In this document: piece after piece, positions 36,501-43,607 of the stretch
How the letters are laid out: every line of letters begins with the position of its first letter
Position numbering within the stretch: position 1 is the stretch's first letter
Source of the DNA: Sharpea porci
GTDB lineage: Bacteria > Bacillota_I > Bacilli_A > Erysipelotrichales > Coprobacillaceae
Direction: 5' to 3'
Assembly: GCF_009695655.1 (NCBI RefSeq)
Contig: NZ_VUNM01000010.1
Location: 1-60,096, forward strand
DNA length: 60,096 bases
Made by a program: the position numbers and the translations under genes
The notes under the pieces: model-generated
Databases searched by the model: none
Told to the model about the DNA's origin: nothing
The model's input: only the letters and a program-made list of their open reading frames with translations

Positions 36501-38462
36501 AATCTTCCATCTTAATTCATAAGCCTTCTTAGCTGGATTATTTCCAGTTGAGAGAAGATGCTTGTTGAGGCTTGAGGATTTCTCTGGTCCGATAGCTCTA
36601 TCAAATGCATAACTTCTTACTGAAGAAATCACATTATTCTGAGAATCTGTGATTTTCGAGTCTGAGAAATTTTGTAATTGAATAATATTCTTGTCTTTAA
36701 TCTTAGAATCAATATATTTAGAGCTCTTCAAACTCATATACGGATAGATTTCAATAAATGTATGATAATGTGCATTGGATGTTGTAACTCTGAATCCAGT
36801 CACGTTTGATTCATTTGTAAAAGTGATTTTCGCACTTGTTAATGTAGAAACAATTTTGGTGTTGTCAACATGAGCACCGCTAGTATCATATGAAGCTACT
36901 TTCTGCCATTCTCCATCATTATTACGCACCCAGAAATAAATTGGATCTTCATTCTTTCCCTGCGTATCCACAACGAATTTTTGTTCAGCTGAATCGAATT
37001 TACGAATTTCATACTTGACAGACCAATCTACAGAGGTATAATGATAGTCATCTTTATCAAGTTTTCTTGCATCTTCAGGAATATTATAATAATGCGCATT
37101 ATTTTTCACATTATCCGTGATATTCTCATCCAGATAGAAAGTATCTGTCGTTAATTCATAATTAACCTTGTTCTTGCCATAGTTATCAGGATTGTCTCTA
37201 CTTCCGCTAACCGTATATGGATAAGGATAAGATAACAAATTCGTATAATATTTAAACTTATCTATAGTTTTACCAGATTGAAGTTGATCAAGGTTATAAG
37301 AAGCAAAATCCCAGTAATAATGAAATTTATCATACCAGTTATTATTCCCATAATTCTGACTGCTGAAACGTCCTACTGGATAAACAAACTTAGGTGTATC
37401 CCATCTAAATTCCTGACTGGATGAAGCAACTGTAGGTGTATCCACCTGATCAACAGGTGTGACTGTTGCCTTTACATCATTGTCTAAGGTATAGAAGTCA
37501 TCTTTCTCATACTTTACAGGATCATAAGCAGTAAGAACATAGCTTGTATTTTCATCATTTGTTTGATTGTTGAGAACGTTTTGCGTACTAAACTTTAAAC
37601 TACCACTTCTATATCCAACAACAAGTAGTCCATCAGTCTTAGGATTGTCTTCAAGAGTCAAGTTATAAGGCTGAGTTAGGGGTTCTTTGAGCTTTGTATC
37701 AATCTGCCATATGAGAAACCATTTGTCTTTTGTGTTTTCAGGTTGAGTTCCCCAGCTTTTGTCCCATTGACGATAGATTTTTTGAGGAATTTGCTTTTTA
37801 ACTGAGAAAATGGTTGCTGAAGTATTGATGTAGACAGGAATCATAGCTGTATCAGCTGTTTCTGTTTTACCATTATTTATGAGTGAAAGATGTGCCTGGA
37901 ATGGATCTGAAGCTTCCATGTCCTTATAGCTAAAAGTATTTTGGCTTGTTAGATAAGATACTTCGATATAGCCATGGCTACTGCCTGAGAGAACATGTCT
38001 GTTGTAAATAATGATATTGTTGTGATCATCACTTTCCTTATAGGCATAGTCAACCTTATGAGAAGAATCTTCTTCCTCTTCTTTAACAGCTTCTTCTTCA
38101 CTTGGTACTGAGAGCTCTATGTAATCCGCATATTCACCATTACGATTCTTGAGAAGTCTCTTTGGAATAGTAATCTGAAAGCCATTTTCAACAATGTCAT
38201 GTTCTGCTGAAGTATCATAGTTGATTCTATAAGTGAAACGATGCTTGTCATAAGTTGTAGTTGGAGTCCAGACATAGCGACCTTGGTCATCTAACTTAGC
38301 GCCACTAGCTACCTGGACACTGAAATTGTCTATGGCAGTTGTTTTTGTATCTTCTGCCTTGACTGGTGCAGCATTAGGTATAAGCAACGAGACAACCATC
38401 AACAAGCTCATGCCTAAGGCTACTATGATATGTAATGTCTTGTTCATGAATCTTTTCATCAT
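30597..38462 (-). CDS. Giant CnaB/BspA-type sortase-anchored surface protein
   Basis: Cell-wall adhesin of 2,621 residues. Signal peptide 1 to about 36 (cleavage after VKA). Residues 37 to about 1000 look like an adhesin head. Three CnaB (SpaA-like) domains follow at about 1010-1320. A fourth CnaB-like unit opens with KIIVKKVWKDN (about 1324) and is completed only near 1850-1905 (WTYEFNVADDHATYYAWEDTVEGYTSSN). Between lies a BspA-type repeat block (about 1465-1740) of roughly nine 23-24-residue units built on LDLSxFDTSxVxxMxxMF. A glycine-rich, CUB-like stretch sits at about 1930-2075, then three DUF7601/FctA-like pilin domains to about 2580. The sorting signal is VVPTGTHFG, a hydrophobic helix and a short tail. 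No sortase gene is nearby. The start overlaps the upstream stop (ATGA). Confidence 0.88.
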   Translation of the reverse strand: MMKRFMNKTLHIIVALGMSLLMVVSLLIPNAAPVKAEDTKTTAIDNFSVQVASGAKLDDQGRYVWTPTTTYDKHRFTYRINYDTSAEHDIVENGFQITIPKRLLKNRNGEYADYIELSVPSEEEAVKEEEEDSSHKVDYAYKESDDHNNIIIYNRHVLSGSSHGYIEVSYLTSQNTFSYKDMEASDPFQAHLSLINNGKTETADTAMIPVYINTSATIFSVKKQIPQKIYRQWDKSWGTQPENTKDKWFLIWQIDTKLKEPLTQPYNLTLEDNPKTDGLLVVGYRSGSLKFSTQNVLNNQTNDENTSYVLTAYDPVKYEKDDFYTLDNDVKATVTPVDQVDTPTVASSSQEFRWDTPKFVYPVGRFSSQNYGNNNWYDKFHYYWDFASYNLDQLQSGKTIDKFKYYTNLLSYPYPYTVSGSRDNPDNYGKNKVNYELTTDTFYLDENITDNVKNNAHYYNIPEDARKLDKDDYHYTSVDWSVKYEIRKFDSAEQKFVVDTQGKNEDPIYFWVRNNDGEWQKVASYDTSGAHVDNTKIVSTLTSAKITFTNESNVTGFRVTTSNAHYHTFIEIYPYMSLKSSKYIDSKIKDKNIIQLQNFSDSKITDSQNNVISSVRSYAFDRAIGPEKSSSLNKHLLSTGNNPAKKAYELRWKIDQKETIKTDDKTSYLVQDSGRFYDLLPKGTHLKKGTLQVETEKGTLSKNDFSYEIKQNYMQSGRDLIIVDIPLQAKYYSLYLSVMMSWESVKDYGENIINPVAYETGNEDITNGFADNGGNMSAANKAYMIDLDKQTNAAKFLYDEDPYSISNIASSLTGLQLQVKSAKESAYSYNTFVSGKDEYSYETRLVNSYTTKRKNIIIYDSLENYLVNGKKSDWHGTLSSLDLTQLKSKGIAPVVYYSEKNNLSIDNNNDLNDSTIWKKFDENIKLSSVKAIVIDCSKNTNGGDYILNEGETLNAVLYMQAPDKVEGKADGYQNSYNNIYVRDTTIDNKDNEKTALIHHDYTTVSFKMTGNVNIHKKSSESDDSVEGAKYRLYGTSDYNTKIDVTETTNAKGNLVFEDVEKGTYTLKETYSPADYFLDKTEYKVIINDNGQFTVYKNSNEEITKNDNVVTLTDDPRIHGDVVFEKRDLVNKALGVKNARFSLTGKSAYKNDVLLYATSDDYGTVRFENIEYGVYTLKEVGTPEGYITNDVEYTAIIDDKGNAGIQDAVTDKTGNIIIYNEPYHTIQISKQSSYDDSLLQGAEFSLKGTSNKGTKVNKTSISGADGLVTFAGLESGTYILQETKAPTGYTAESTKHVVVIEKDGKYTIDGQEHNTNNKYRVDNEKIKDGKIIVKKVWKDNKTNEERPTPVIHITTDITKIPSYVEWREDNLNDKVNYSSKIRNSPFSHILNFKANSVTSILYSDISETEVPNNAVRLDKNFYDANARYKIYGWQKDNVIYYWTNAQTIRMSDAVKYMFSYFDKATKIDTNKIDTAFMTSMQEMYSSNKALESIDLSNFDTSKITNMEGMFSDCNSLMSINVSNFDTANVENMTRIFYRCSSLISLDLSKFNTSKVISFKYMFGSCSKLNKLNISSFDTRNVKNMYGMFCECSLLESLDLSSFVTSNVENMSCMFDSCSDLKALDLSRFDTSNVIDMSYMFRDCSSLISLDLSSFNTAKVEDMNGMFYACISLKSLDVSSFNTPSIYSMEYMFNGVKNVETLDVSHFEAARYMNGMFSGCEKLKELDLSNMHVNRYATYSCEVSIMFSYCDNLERIYVSEPWLNISDWNGDMFGYSYKLPNYDPSETGMSKAYYGGDGKGYFTYKATSTGAKANNIGFIETLKEIGSNIISLFKNLSIITEVHAEDRATYSSDTDATITKDGDVWTYEFNVADDHATYYAWEDTVEGYTSSNEENNPVVTTKENPSEIVNTDTRVVKKDYYSIDITKKVDGKQLVLTDIPVTKYSHTPNINDEGIQNGNYLEGMNINDVVTIDGASKLHVKIIYGGESSDCDWVCMWQGKHPNYTASNNHSTSISGKLGGGNHTNTSNTKEYDIDGDSVTFGFRSDYGGIGDGYGYYAIVTGFNENGEVIPSTKKEYKVTEDSPTIEVPNKYKDMHYLFTIILSGKNIKGTQIFGDVVFNDGIGRVSLKDGETAHLTDIPEGTTYLVKENEYEEFSTTNKNASGTLNDDNYHADVLFENHYQEKNLDVETNGFTLKKQVEGFSVNEHTYDFDVAFKKLEKNTEYKLGNNVFTSDSDGNGYVHVTMKKDEELKIDNLPVGAQYKITEAAGEYKPSYKITGGKTAQSADMVDATNTALSTAWENVDKDENIVVTFTNKLEFYQNLTLKKTTSGNKSDDKFEFNINFSNIPNEGFMSDLGMITPDDNGKAVVNAKLASGDEVTFKNVPATTKYQITEKANRGKASYDLVAGSYQKTKTNDKAYVDLATDEETVVEGNDIDVTFNNALPEAANIVLKNRVTGSFGDYSKPFTFTVTFNNVSDDEEIQVDTFNASSKNNPKVIKKSTHLKPNTVAPRRAPASNNNTLSAEITLKHNESVVFKNVPKTASYSIKEAETDYEVSHNINDGNVVNADNMSKAVDNDTITFINHKDGVVPTGTHFGILTMLLAFVGFLGFVFYMLLKTHNEQ

Positions 38463-39013
38463 ATGTCCGTTCCTCTCTTATTTTGTAAGTATTTTATTAA
38501 GTAATAAAATAAGGCAAGTGCCGAGAGAAACAAAGCAACGATGTATTTCATGATACTTGTTGCATCTTCAGTCTTTACATGTTTTGTCTTCTTAGATACA
38601 ACATTCTTTTCTTGTTTGATTGTGTTGTTAGTAACGTTTGAGCCAAAGATGATATCCGTCTTATTTATGCCATCTTTACTCGCATAAATAGCTGATTCCA
38701 TCTTGCCATCCGCATTTCTAGTTACAACAACAGTTGTGTGGTAGGTTGTGCCCTTGTCATCAGTAATCAGATAGTGGTAGTTATCTGCCTTGGTAATTGG
38801 AATGACAAAGGACTTTGTTTCATTATTGAGCGTCAGGTTTTCCGTACTAGGAAGTGGGGAATCCGTAGAGGATATTGTCACTTTATGAGACGTATTTCCC
38901 TTTGCGGTAATAGGCAATGTAATTGTATGTTTAGAGGCATGAACACTGCCCATACCAAGCGTCAAGAAAAGCATCATCCATCCTAGCAGGATATTCGTTT
39001 TCTTTCTTTTCAT
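38459..39013 (-). CDS. Small exported partner of the giant surface protein
   Basis: Protein of 184 residues from the ATG at 39013, which has GGAGGG 6-7 nt upstream. It has an N-terminal signal peptide (KRKKTNILLGWMMLFLTLGMGSVHA), one pilin-like beta domain (about 27-125, with NYHYLITDDKGTTYHTTVVVTR resembling FctA/Spy0128-type domains), a Lys-rich linker and a C-terminal membrane segment SIMKYIVALFLSALALFYYLI. There is no PTG-type sorting motif before that segment, so it is probably membrane-held rather than sortase-processed. Its stop overlaps the start of the giant gene, indicating coupled translation and a joint role. Confidence 0.7.
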   Translation of the reverse strand: MKRKKTNILLGWMMLFLTLGMGSVHASKHTITLPITAKGNTSHKVTISSTDSPLPSTENLTLNNETKSFVIPITKADNYHYLITDDKGTTYHTTVVVTRNADGKMESAIYASKDGINKTDIIFGSNVTNNTIKQEKNVVSKKTKHVKTEDATSIMKYIVALFLSALALFYYLIKYLQNKRGTDI

Positions 39014-39137
39014 TTTCCCTCCATTAAAGAAAGCATATTCTGCGAATGTAATGTTTTCATGAGATGAAGGCATACATTGATTGGTCAATAAGAGAAATAT
39101 CTTGTTTAGGCGGTGGAATATGCATCAGTCACTGAAT

Positions 39138-39151
39138 TCTAAGCGCTTTCA
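39138..39151 (-). promoter_or_regulatory. cre-like site upstream of the surface operon
   Basis: The minus strand reads TGAAAGCGCTTAGA, 13 of 14 matches to the cre consensus. It lies 125 bp before the small surface gene, suggesting that adhesin expression responds to sugar supply through CcpA. Confidence 0.5.
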
Positions 39152-39409
39152 TTTTGACGCATATAAAACATTGATATTCATGATTTATCGCTTATTCACC
39201 TAGTGGTAGTTTGTATGTATGCCTAAATGGCGCATTGTATATTTCTTTCATCCCTCCTTTTTATGACAATGATATTTTGTAGTCCATAGAGATATTCATA
39301 GCTTCCCGTGATGAAAATGTCATATATTTGTCATCTATCCCTATGCCTACAGTATACATATATTTTCAAAATCCGAAAGCATAAAAATGTCATTTTTCAA
39401 ATTTTATTA

Positions 39410-39422
39410 TTGACATTGTCAA
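39410..39422. promoter_or_regulatory. Palindrome TTGACATTGTCAA
   Basis: Six-base arms TTGACA/TGTCAA around one central base. Related strings ATGTCAT and TTGTCAT occur at about 39317-39396. It may be a repressor operator or only a -35-like coincidence. Confidence 0.35.
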
Positions 39423-39627
39423 ATAAAAGTGTTATAGGCTTCAATTTACTTTTATATTACCCTTATTATATTAATGTTACCTATGTCATACATTATTGAT
39501 AAATGAGATACTTTATTATATGTATGATTATTAAGTTTATCTCCTTAACGAAAGAACTTTCACAGCTTTGTTTTAGATTTAAGTATAATACACCTTTTTA
39601 CTAAGATGGCATGTAAGCTATTGTGGC

Positions 39628-39656
39628 TTGACATTCAAATGTAAGCGCTGTATCCT
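39628..39656 (+). promoter_or_regulatory. bgl operon promoter with internal cre
   Basis: Perfect -35 TTGACA (39628-39633), 17-bp spacer, -10 TATCCT (39651-39656). The spacer and -10 contain TGTAAGCGCTGTAT (39640-39653), a cre-like sequence with two mismatches to the consensus. CcpA bound here would block RNA polymerase directly. Confidence 0.75.
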
Positions 39657-39665
39657 ATTTGTATA

Positions 39666-39730
39666 GAGATCGTGACTAATGCGATTAGGCGAGACTATAA
39701 ACAGTTTTAGACTGTTTTAGTCTCGTTTTT
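39666..39730 (+). terminator. RAT antiterminator target overlapping a leader terminator
   Basis: AGATCGTGACTAATGCGATT followed by AGGCGAGACT (39666-39695) matches the ribonucleic antiterminator of BglG/LicT proteins. Its 3' end is the 5' arm of a terminator: CGAGACTA...AAACAGT pairs with ACTGTTTTAGTCTCG (to 39725), followed by TTTTT. The two structures exclude each other. This is the classic layout for sugar-dependent antitermination, placed within about 10 nt of the expected transcript start. Confidence 0.88.
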
Positions 39731-39745
39731 ATTAGGAGAGAAAAA

Positions 39746-40591
39746 ATGCAATATAAAGTAACGAAAGTCTTTAACAACAATCTCATATTTTCTAAGAATG
39801 AATTAGGTCATGATATTGTTTTAAAAGGAGCTGGTATTGGTTTTCAAAAGCATAAGGATGATCTTGTTGATGGTAATAGGATTGAACATATCTTTGTATT
39901 GAAAGATGATGATGTCAGTAATAAACTTACTCAATTATTGAAACAGATTCCTGATGAATATTTAAGCGTTGTTGATGAGATTAAGACATTTGCCCAAGAG
40001 AAGCTCCATAAGACACTAAGTGATAATATTTATATTACTCTTACGGATCATATATATTTTGCGAAACAGAGGCTAAGTGAAGGTTTAATCTTTCAAAATC
40101 AGCTACTGTGGGAAATTAAAAGATTTTATAAGACTGAATATGATGTTGCATTAGAAGCTATACATCTTATCAATCGAGATCTCCATATTCATCTTCCTGA
40201 TGAAGAAGCAAGCTTTATTGCATTACATATTATTAATGCTGAAATAGGAGGCAAGGAAATACAGTCAGCTGTAGACATAACACAGCTCATCAAACAAATT
40301 GTTCAGATTGTTCAATATCAACTCAAAATACAGTTTGATGAAGATTCTCTATCATATACAAGATTCATTTTACATCTCAAGTTCTTTGCTCAACGTGTAT
40401 TAATGAAGCAAAAATTTGATGATGATGTAGAATTTCTCTATGAACAAGTACATGCTAAAATGCCTGATGCATTTAATTGCGCATTAAAAATATATGATTT
40501 TGTTGAAAAAAAATATAAGTATGAAGTCTCGAAAAGTGAGATTGTTTATCTCACCATACATATTAATAGAATTTATACAAGCGAGCATTAA
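39746..40591 (+). CDS. licT: BglG/LicT-family transcription antiterminator
   Basis: RNA-binding regulator of 281 residues. The CAT domain (about 1-58: MQYKVTKVFNNNLIFSKNE, KGAGIGFQKHKDD) binds the RAT RNA. PRD1 (about 70-170, including HIYFAKQRLSEG and LPDEEASFIALHIINAEIGG) and PRD2 (about 175-281, with RFILHLKFFAQRVL and EIVYLTIHINRIY) carry the histidines phosphorylated by HPr and the EII. Two RAT-like targets are in its own transcript, one in the leader and one before bglP. Strong RBS TTAGGAGAG. The symbol follows the LicT/BglG family; the sugar could be any aryl- or oligo-beta-glucoside. Confidence 0.92.
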   Translation: MQYKVTKVFNNNLIFSKNELGHDIVLKGAGIGFQKHKDDLVDGNRIEHIFVLKDDDVSNKLTQLLKQIPDEYLSVVDEIKTFAQEKLHKTLSDNIYITLTDHIYFAKQRLSEGLIFQNQLLWEIKRFYKTEYDVALEAIHLINRDLHIHLPDEEASFIALHIINAEIGGKEIQSAVDITQLIKQIVQIVQYQLKIQFDEDSLSYTRFILHLKFFAQRVLMKQKFDDDVEFLYEQVHAKMPDAFNCALKIYDFVEKKYKYEVSKSEIVYLTIHINRIYTSEH

Positions 40592-40601
40592 TTGAGCAAC
40601 A

Positions 40602-40656
40602 AGATTGTGACTGCGTAAGAGCAGGCAAGACTTAAAATATATCTATTTTAAGGAGG
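40602..40656 (+). promoter_or_regulatory. Second RAT-like element with Shine-Dalgarno hairpin
   Basis: AGATTGTGACTGCGTAAGAG and CAGGCAAGACT (40602-40632) match the LicT target better than the leader copy does. Its last two bases start a hairpin CTTAAAATA (40631-40639)/TATTTTAAG (40644-40652) whose 3' arm takes in the start of the AAGGAGG of bglP (40650-40656). No T tract follows. Binding of LicT here would compete with the hairpin and could free the ribosome site, rather than prevent termination. Confidence 0.65.
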
Positions 40657-40663
40657 CGTCACT

Positions 40664-42493
40664 ATGACAAACAAAGATCTCGCAAAGACAATATTAAAGG
40701 AGGTGGGTGGAAAGAGTAATGTTATTACTTATTCGCATTGTTCTACTAGATTAAGGTTTGACTTAAAAGATGTGAATAAAGTAAACCAAAAAACACTGGA
40801 GAATACTGAGGGTGTACTTTCTGTTATGGAAGTAGCTGGTCAAACACAGGTTGTTCTTGGTAGCAACGTCCAGTATGTCTATGATGAACTTGTTTCACTC
40901 TTTCCATTAAATGGAGAAACTGCTCCAAAAAGCGAAAACAAGAAAGGCTTTTGGGGAACAGCTCTTGAACTTATTTCAAGTTTATTTACTCCCCTCATTG
41001 ATACTTTAATTGGAGCTGGTATTTTAAAAGGCTTATTAAGTGTTTTAACGGCTACAAAGCTCCTTACAACTGATAGTGGGACTTATCAAATTCTTAATGC
41101 TGCTGCCGATAGTTTGTATTATTTCTTACCAGTTGTTATTGCAATTACATGTTCAAAGCGTTTGAAAACAAATCTCTTTGTATCTGTAACAATTGCTGGA
41201 GCATTGCTCTATCCAAATTTAACAGCCTTATATGACGCTGGAAAGTCTATCAGTTTCTTAGGTATTCCAGTACATTTAACAGCTTTTAAATCAAGTGTAT
41301 TCCCTATTATATTTGCGATTGTTTTCTTATCATTTGTTGAAAAGGGATTAAAGAAAATACTACCTGATCAAATTAGAAGTAGGCTTGCTCCTTTCTTCTC
41401 ATTGTTGATTGTTGTACCAGTAACAATTATTATCTTTGGTCCAGTTGGTTCTTTCTTGTCTTCAACAATTGCGAATTTCTATATGACACTTTATAGTTTT
41501 AATAAGATTGTTGCAGGTGGCTTTATTGGTGCTATTGCACAAGTATTGGTTGTCTTTGGTATTCATTGGGGATTATTCCCTATTATCTTCTCGAATGTTG
41601 AGAAGTTTGGCTACGATACAATCTTAGCTGTATTTGGGCCATCTATTATCGCACAGTCAGGTGCAGCTTTAGGTGTTTACCTTAAGACAAAGGATGCAAA
41701 ATTGAAACAAGTAGCTTCTCCTGCAGCTATCATGGGCTTCTTTGGAATTTCTGAACCAGCCATCTATGGTATTACGCTTAAATATCGTAAAGCTTTCCTT
41801 TGTGCCATTATTGGTGGTGGTATCGGTGGTGCTATCGCCGGTGGAGCAGGTGCACGTGCAATGGCTGTAGCTGTTGCGTCCGTACCAACATTCCCTGCAT
41901 ACTTCGGTACAGGATTCGTTGGCTTCTTAGTTGGTTATTTCTCTGCCTTCCTTATTTCAGCAGTTCTAACATATTTCTTTGGCTTTAATGATAGTATGAT
42001 TCCTGAAGAGGAAAAAACAGCTGAAAATAACACGCCTGGTACCTTAGAACTTCATGCTCCTGTTTCAGGACAGATTATGCCTTTAAGTGATGTAAAAGAT
42101 CCAGCTTTCTCTAGTGGATCTCTTGGTAGCGGCTTTGCGATAATGCCTACAGATCACAACGTCTATGCCCCTGTTTCAGGCACTATTTCCGTTGTCTTCC
42201 CTACAAAGCATGCCTATGGTATTACTACAAAAAATAACGAAGAAATCCTTATTCATATAGGTATTGATACAGTAAAACTAAATGGTCAGTATTTTACTTC
42301 GCATGTAAAGCAAGGAGATATTGTTATTGCAGGGGACTTACTCGCAACTGTTGATTTTAATAAAGTGAAGGAAGCAGGATATGATCCATCTGTTATTGTT
42401 GTTGATACATCAAATAAGAAATCAATAAAACTGCTAAACAAAGAGGACAAGATTACACAAAATAGTATCATTGCTGAAATTGGAGCAATGTAA
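40664..42493 (+). CDS. bglP: Beta-glucoside PTS enzyme EIIBCA
   Basis: Permease of 609 residues that imports and phosphorylates beta-glucosides. EIIB (about 1-85) has the phospho-cysteine in YSHCSTRLRF (Cys26), EIIC is the hydrophobic middle (about 100-450, FGIHWGLFPIIF and ISEPAIYGITLKY), and EIIA (about 470-609) has HIGIDTVKLNG (His531). The domain order B-C-A and the RAT elements upstream fit BglP/BglF. Its EII also signals to LicT by phosphorylation. No 6-phospho-beta-glucosidase is in this operon; three GH1 genes elsewhere in the window could serve it. The esterase gene follows after 1 nt. Confidence 0.93.
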   Translation: MTNKDLAKTILKEVGGKSNVITYSHCSTRLRFDLKDVNKVNQKTLENTEGVLSVMEVAGQTQVVLGSNVQYVYDELVSLFPLNGETAPKSENKKGFWGTALELISSLFTPLIDTLIGAGILKGLLSVLTATKLLTTDSGTYQILNAAADSLYYFLPVVIAITCSKRLKTNLFVSVTIAGALLYPNLTALYDAGKSISFLGIPVHLTAFKSSVFPIIFAIVFLSFVEKGLKKILPDQIRSRLAPFFSLLIVVPVTIIIFGPVGSFLSSTIANFYMTLYSFNKIVAGGFIGAIAQVLVVFGIHWGLFPIIFSNVEKFGYDTILAVFGPSIIAQSGAALGVYLKTKDAKLKQVASPAAIMGFFGISEPAIYGITLKYRKAFLCAIIGGGIGGAIAGGAGARAMAVAVASVPTFPAYFGTGFVGFLVGYFSAFLISAVLTYFFGFNDSMIPEEEKTAENNTPGTLELHAPVSGQIMPLSDVKDPAFSSGSLGSGFAIMPTDHNVYAPVSGTISVVFPTKHAYGITTKNNEEILIHIGIDTVKLNGQYFTSHVKQGDIVIAGDLLATVDFNKVKEAGYDPSVIVVDTSNKKSIKLLNKEDKITQNSIIAEIGAM

Positions 42494-42494
42494 T

Positions 42495-43535
42495 ATGCTT
42501 GAAGTCAACAATATTCCCTTCTATAAAGATACAAACCTGCTCTTTAAACGTATACCTCATACAGATAAACTACATATTCTTGATCCAACAGTTATTGAAA
42601 AAGTGAAAAAGAGTGGTTTTATTCTTGAAACTGATATTTCTCAAGATAATCAGTCAATAGACGCCTTAGCTTTAAGGCAAACAATGGGTTCACCTAACAA
42701 TGATATAACAAGCACTCCAATAAAAATAGAAACTCGACTCATTCCTTTAAAAGACCGCCAGATTCCAATTAGGATTTTTAAACCTAACACTCCAACAAGC
42801 CATATGATTATCTTTATTCATGGTGGCGGTTATATTGGTGGAAGTTCATGTGTTTCGACAAATCCATGTAAATATCTATGTGAATGCGCACAAGCAATGG
42901 TTGTGTCAATTGACTATCGTCTTGCCCCTGAAGCTCCTTTCCCAGCTGCCTATAATGATTGTAAAGAAGTCACACAATGGCTTTTAGGCCATCTTGAATT
43001 ATGGCAAATTGATTCCAAACATGTTGCTATATGTGGTGAAAGTGCTGGTGGTGCACTTGCTTTAGCCATTAGTGCTACAGAGTTAGGAAAGTCCATCGCC
43101 TTAACCATCCCTATCTATGCAGCTCTTGATGTCAACAACAATAAACAACTCAATTACTGGTCATATGATCATTATCCAGTCATTGAGACACAAAAAGATT
43201 ATATGAAGACAAGACTCAATAGATTCATTCTACTTAATGACTTAATGGTACATCTCTATGCCTATCATGTACATGACTACTGTGATGAACGCTTGTCTCC
43301 CCTCTATACAAAGCATTTACAGAATATTTCCCATGTTCTTCTTATTGAAGCAGAATATGATTATTACCGGCTATCAAATGATCAATTTGCGAAAAGATTA
43401 ATCGATCATCATATTCCTTGTACACTTGTTCGTTATCAAGGTATGGATCATGGTTTCTTTGATCGTATTGGCACCTGCGTTCAAACAAAGGACTGTATAG
43501 AAACCATAGCTCTCTATTTTCAACAATTATTATAA
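42495..43535 (+). CDS. Alpha/beta hydrolase, HSL-type esterase
   Basis: Cytoplasmic carboxylesterase of 346 residues in the hormone-sensitive-lipase group. The oxyanion motif HGGGYIGG, nucleophile elbow GESAGGALA, the acidic residue in EAEYDYYRLSND and the His in GMDHGFF make a complete triad. The start at ATG 42495 is used because GGAG lies 9 nt upstream inside the bglP 3' end; an ATG 24 nt earlier overlaps bglP. As the last gene of a beta-glucoside PTS operon, it may remove acetyl or acyl groups from imported glucosides. That role is inference. A strong terminator follows. Confidence 0.87.
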   Translation: MLEVNNIPFYKDTNLLFKRIPHTDKLHILDPTVIEKVKKSGFILETDISQDNQSIDALALRQTMGSPNNDITSTPIKIETRLIPLKDRQIPIRIFKPNTPTSHMIIFIHGGGYIGGSSCVSTNPCKYLCECAQAMVVSIDYRLAPEAPFPAAYNDCKEVTQWLLGHLELWQIDSKHVAICGESAGGALALAISATELGKSIALTIPIYAALDVNNNKQLNYWSYDHYPVIETQKDYMKTRLNRFILLNDLMVHLYAYHVHDYCDERLSPLYTKHLQNISHVLLIEAEYDYYRLSNDQFAKRLIDHHIPCTLVRYQGMDHGFFDRIGTCVQTKDCIETIALYFQQLL

Positions 43536-43563
43536 TCATTCCACGTAATATATAATTCCAATG

Positions 43564-43604
43564 AAAAACAGTCTCAATCTCTTAAATAGAGATGGGACTG
43601 TTTT
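43564..43604. terminator. Bidirectional terminator between bgl and trp operons
   Basis: AAAACAGTCTCAATCTCT pairs with AGAGATGGGACTGTTTT, with A and T runs at the ends, so it can stop both the esterase transcript (plus) and trpA transcript (minus). Confidence 0.88.
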
Positions 43605-43607
43605 CAA

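Larger units (their letters stand above)
39014..39745. other. Regulatory interval between surface and bgl operons
   Basis: No gene of convincing size is seen in 730 bp between divergent operons. It contains a cre-like site (39138-39151), repeated ATGTCAT/TGTCA motifs (about 39317-39420), an odd-centred palindrome (39410-39422), the bgl promoter (39628-39656) with a second cre-like site, and the antiterminator target (39666-39730). Confidence 0.7.

Noticed and set aside
39192-39251. 19-codon reading frame with GGAGGG directly before its ATG, upstream of the surface genes
   Set aside because: The Shine-Dalgarno core is only 1 nt from the ATG, too close for initiation, and the peptide has no recognisable feature.
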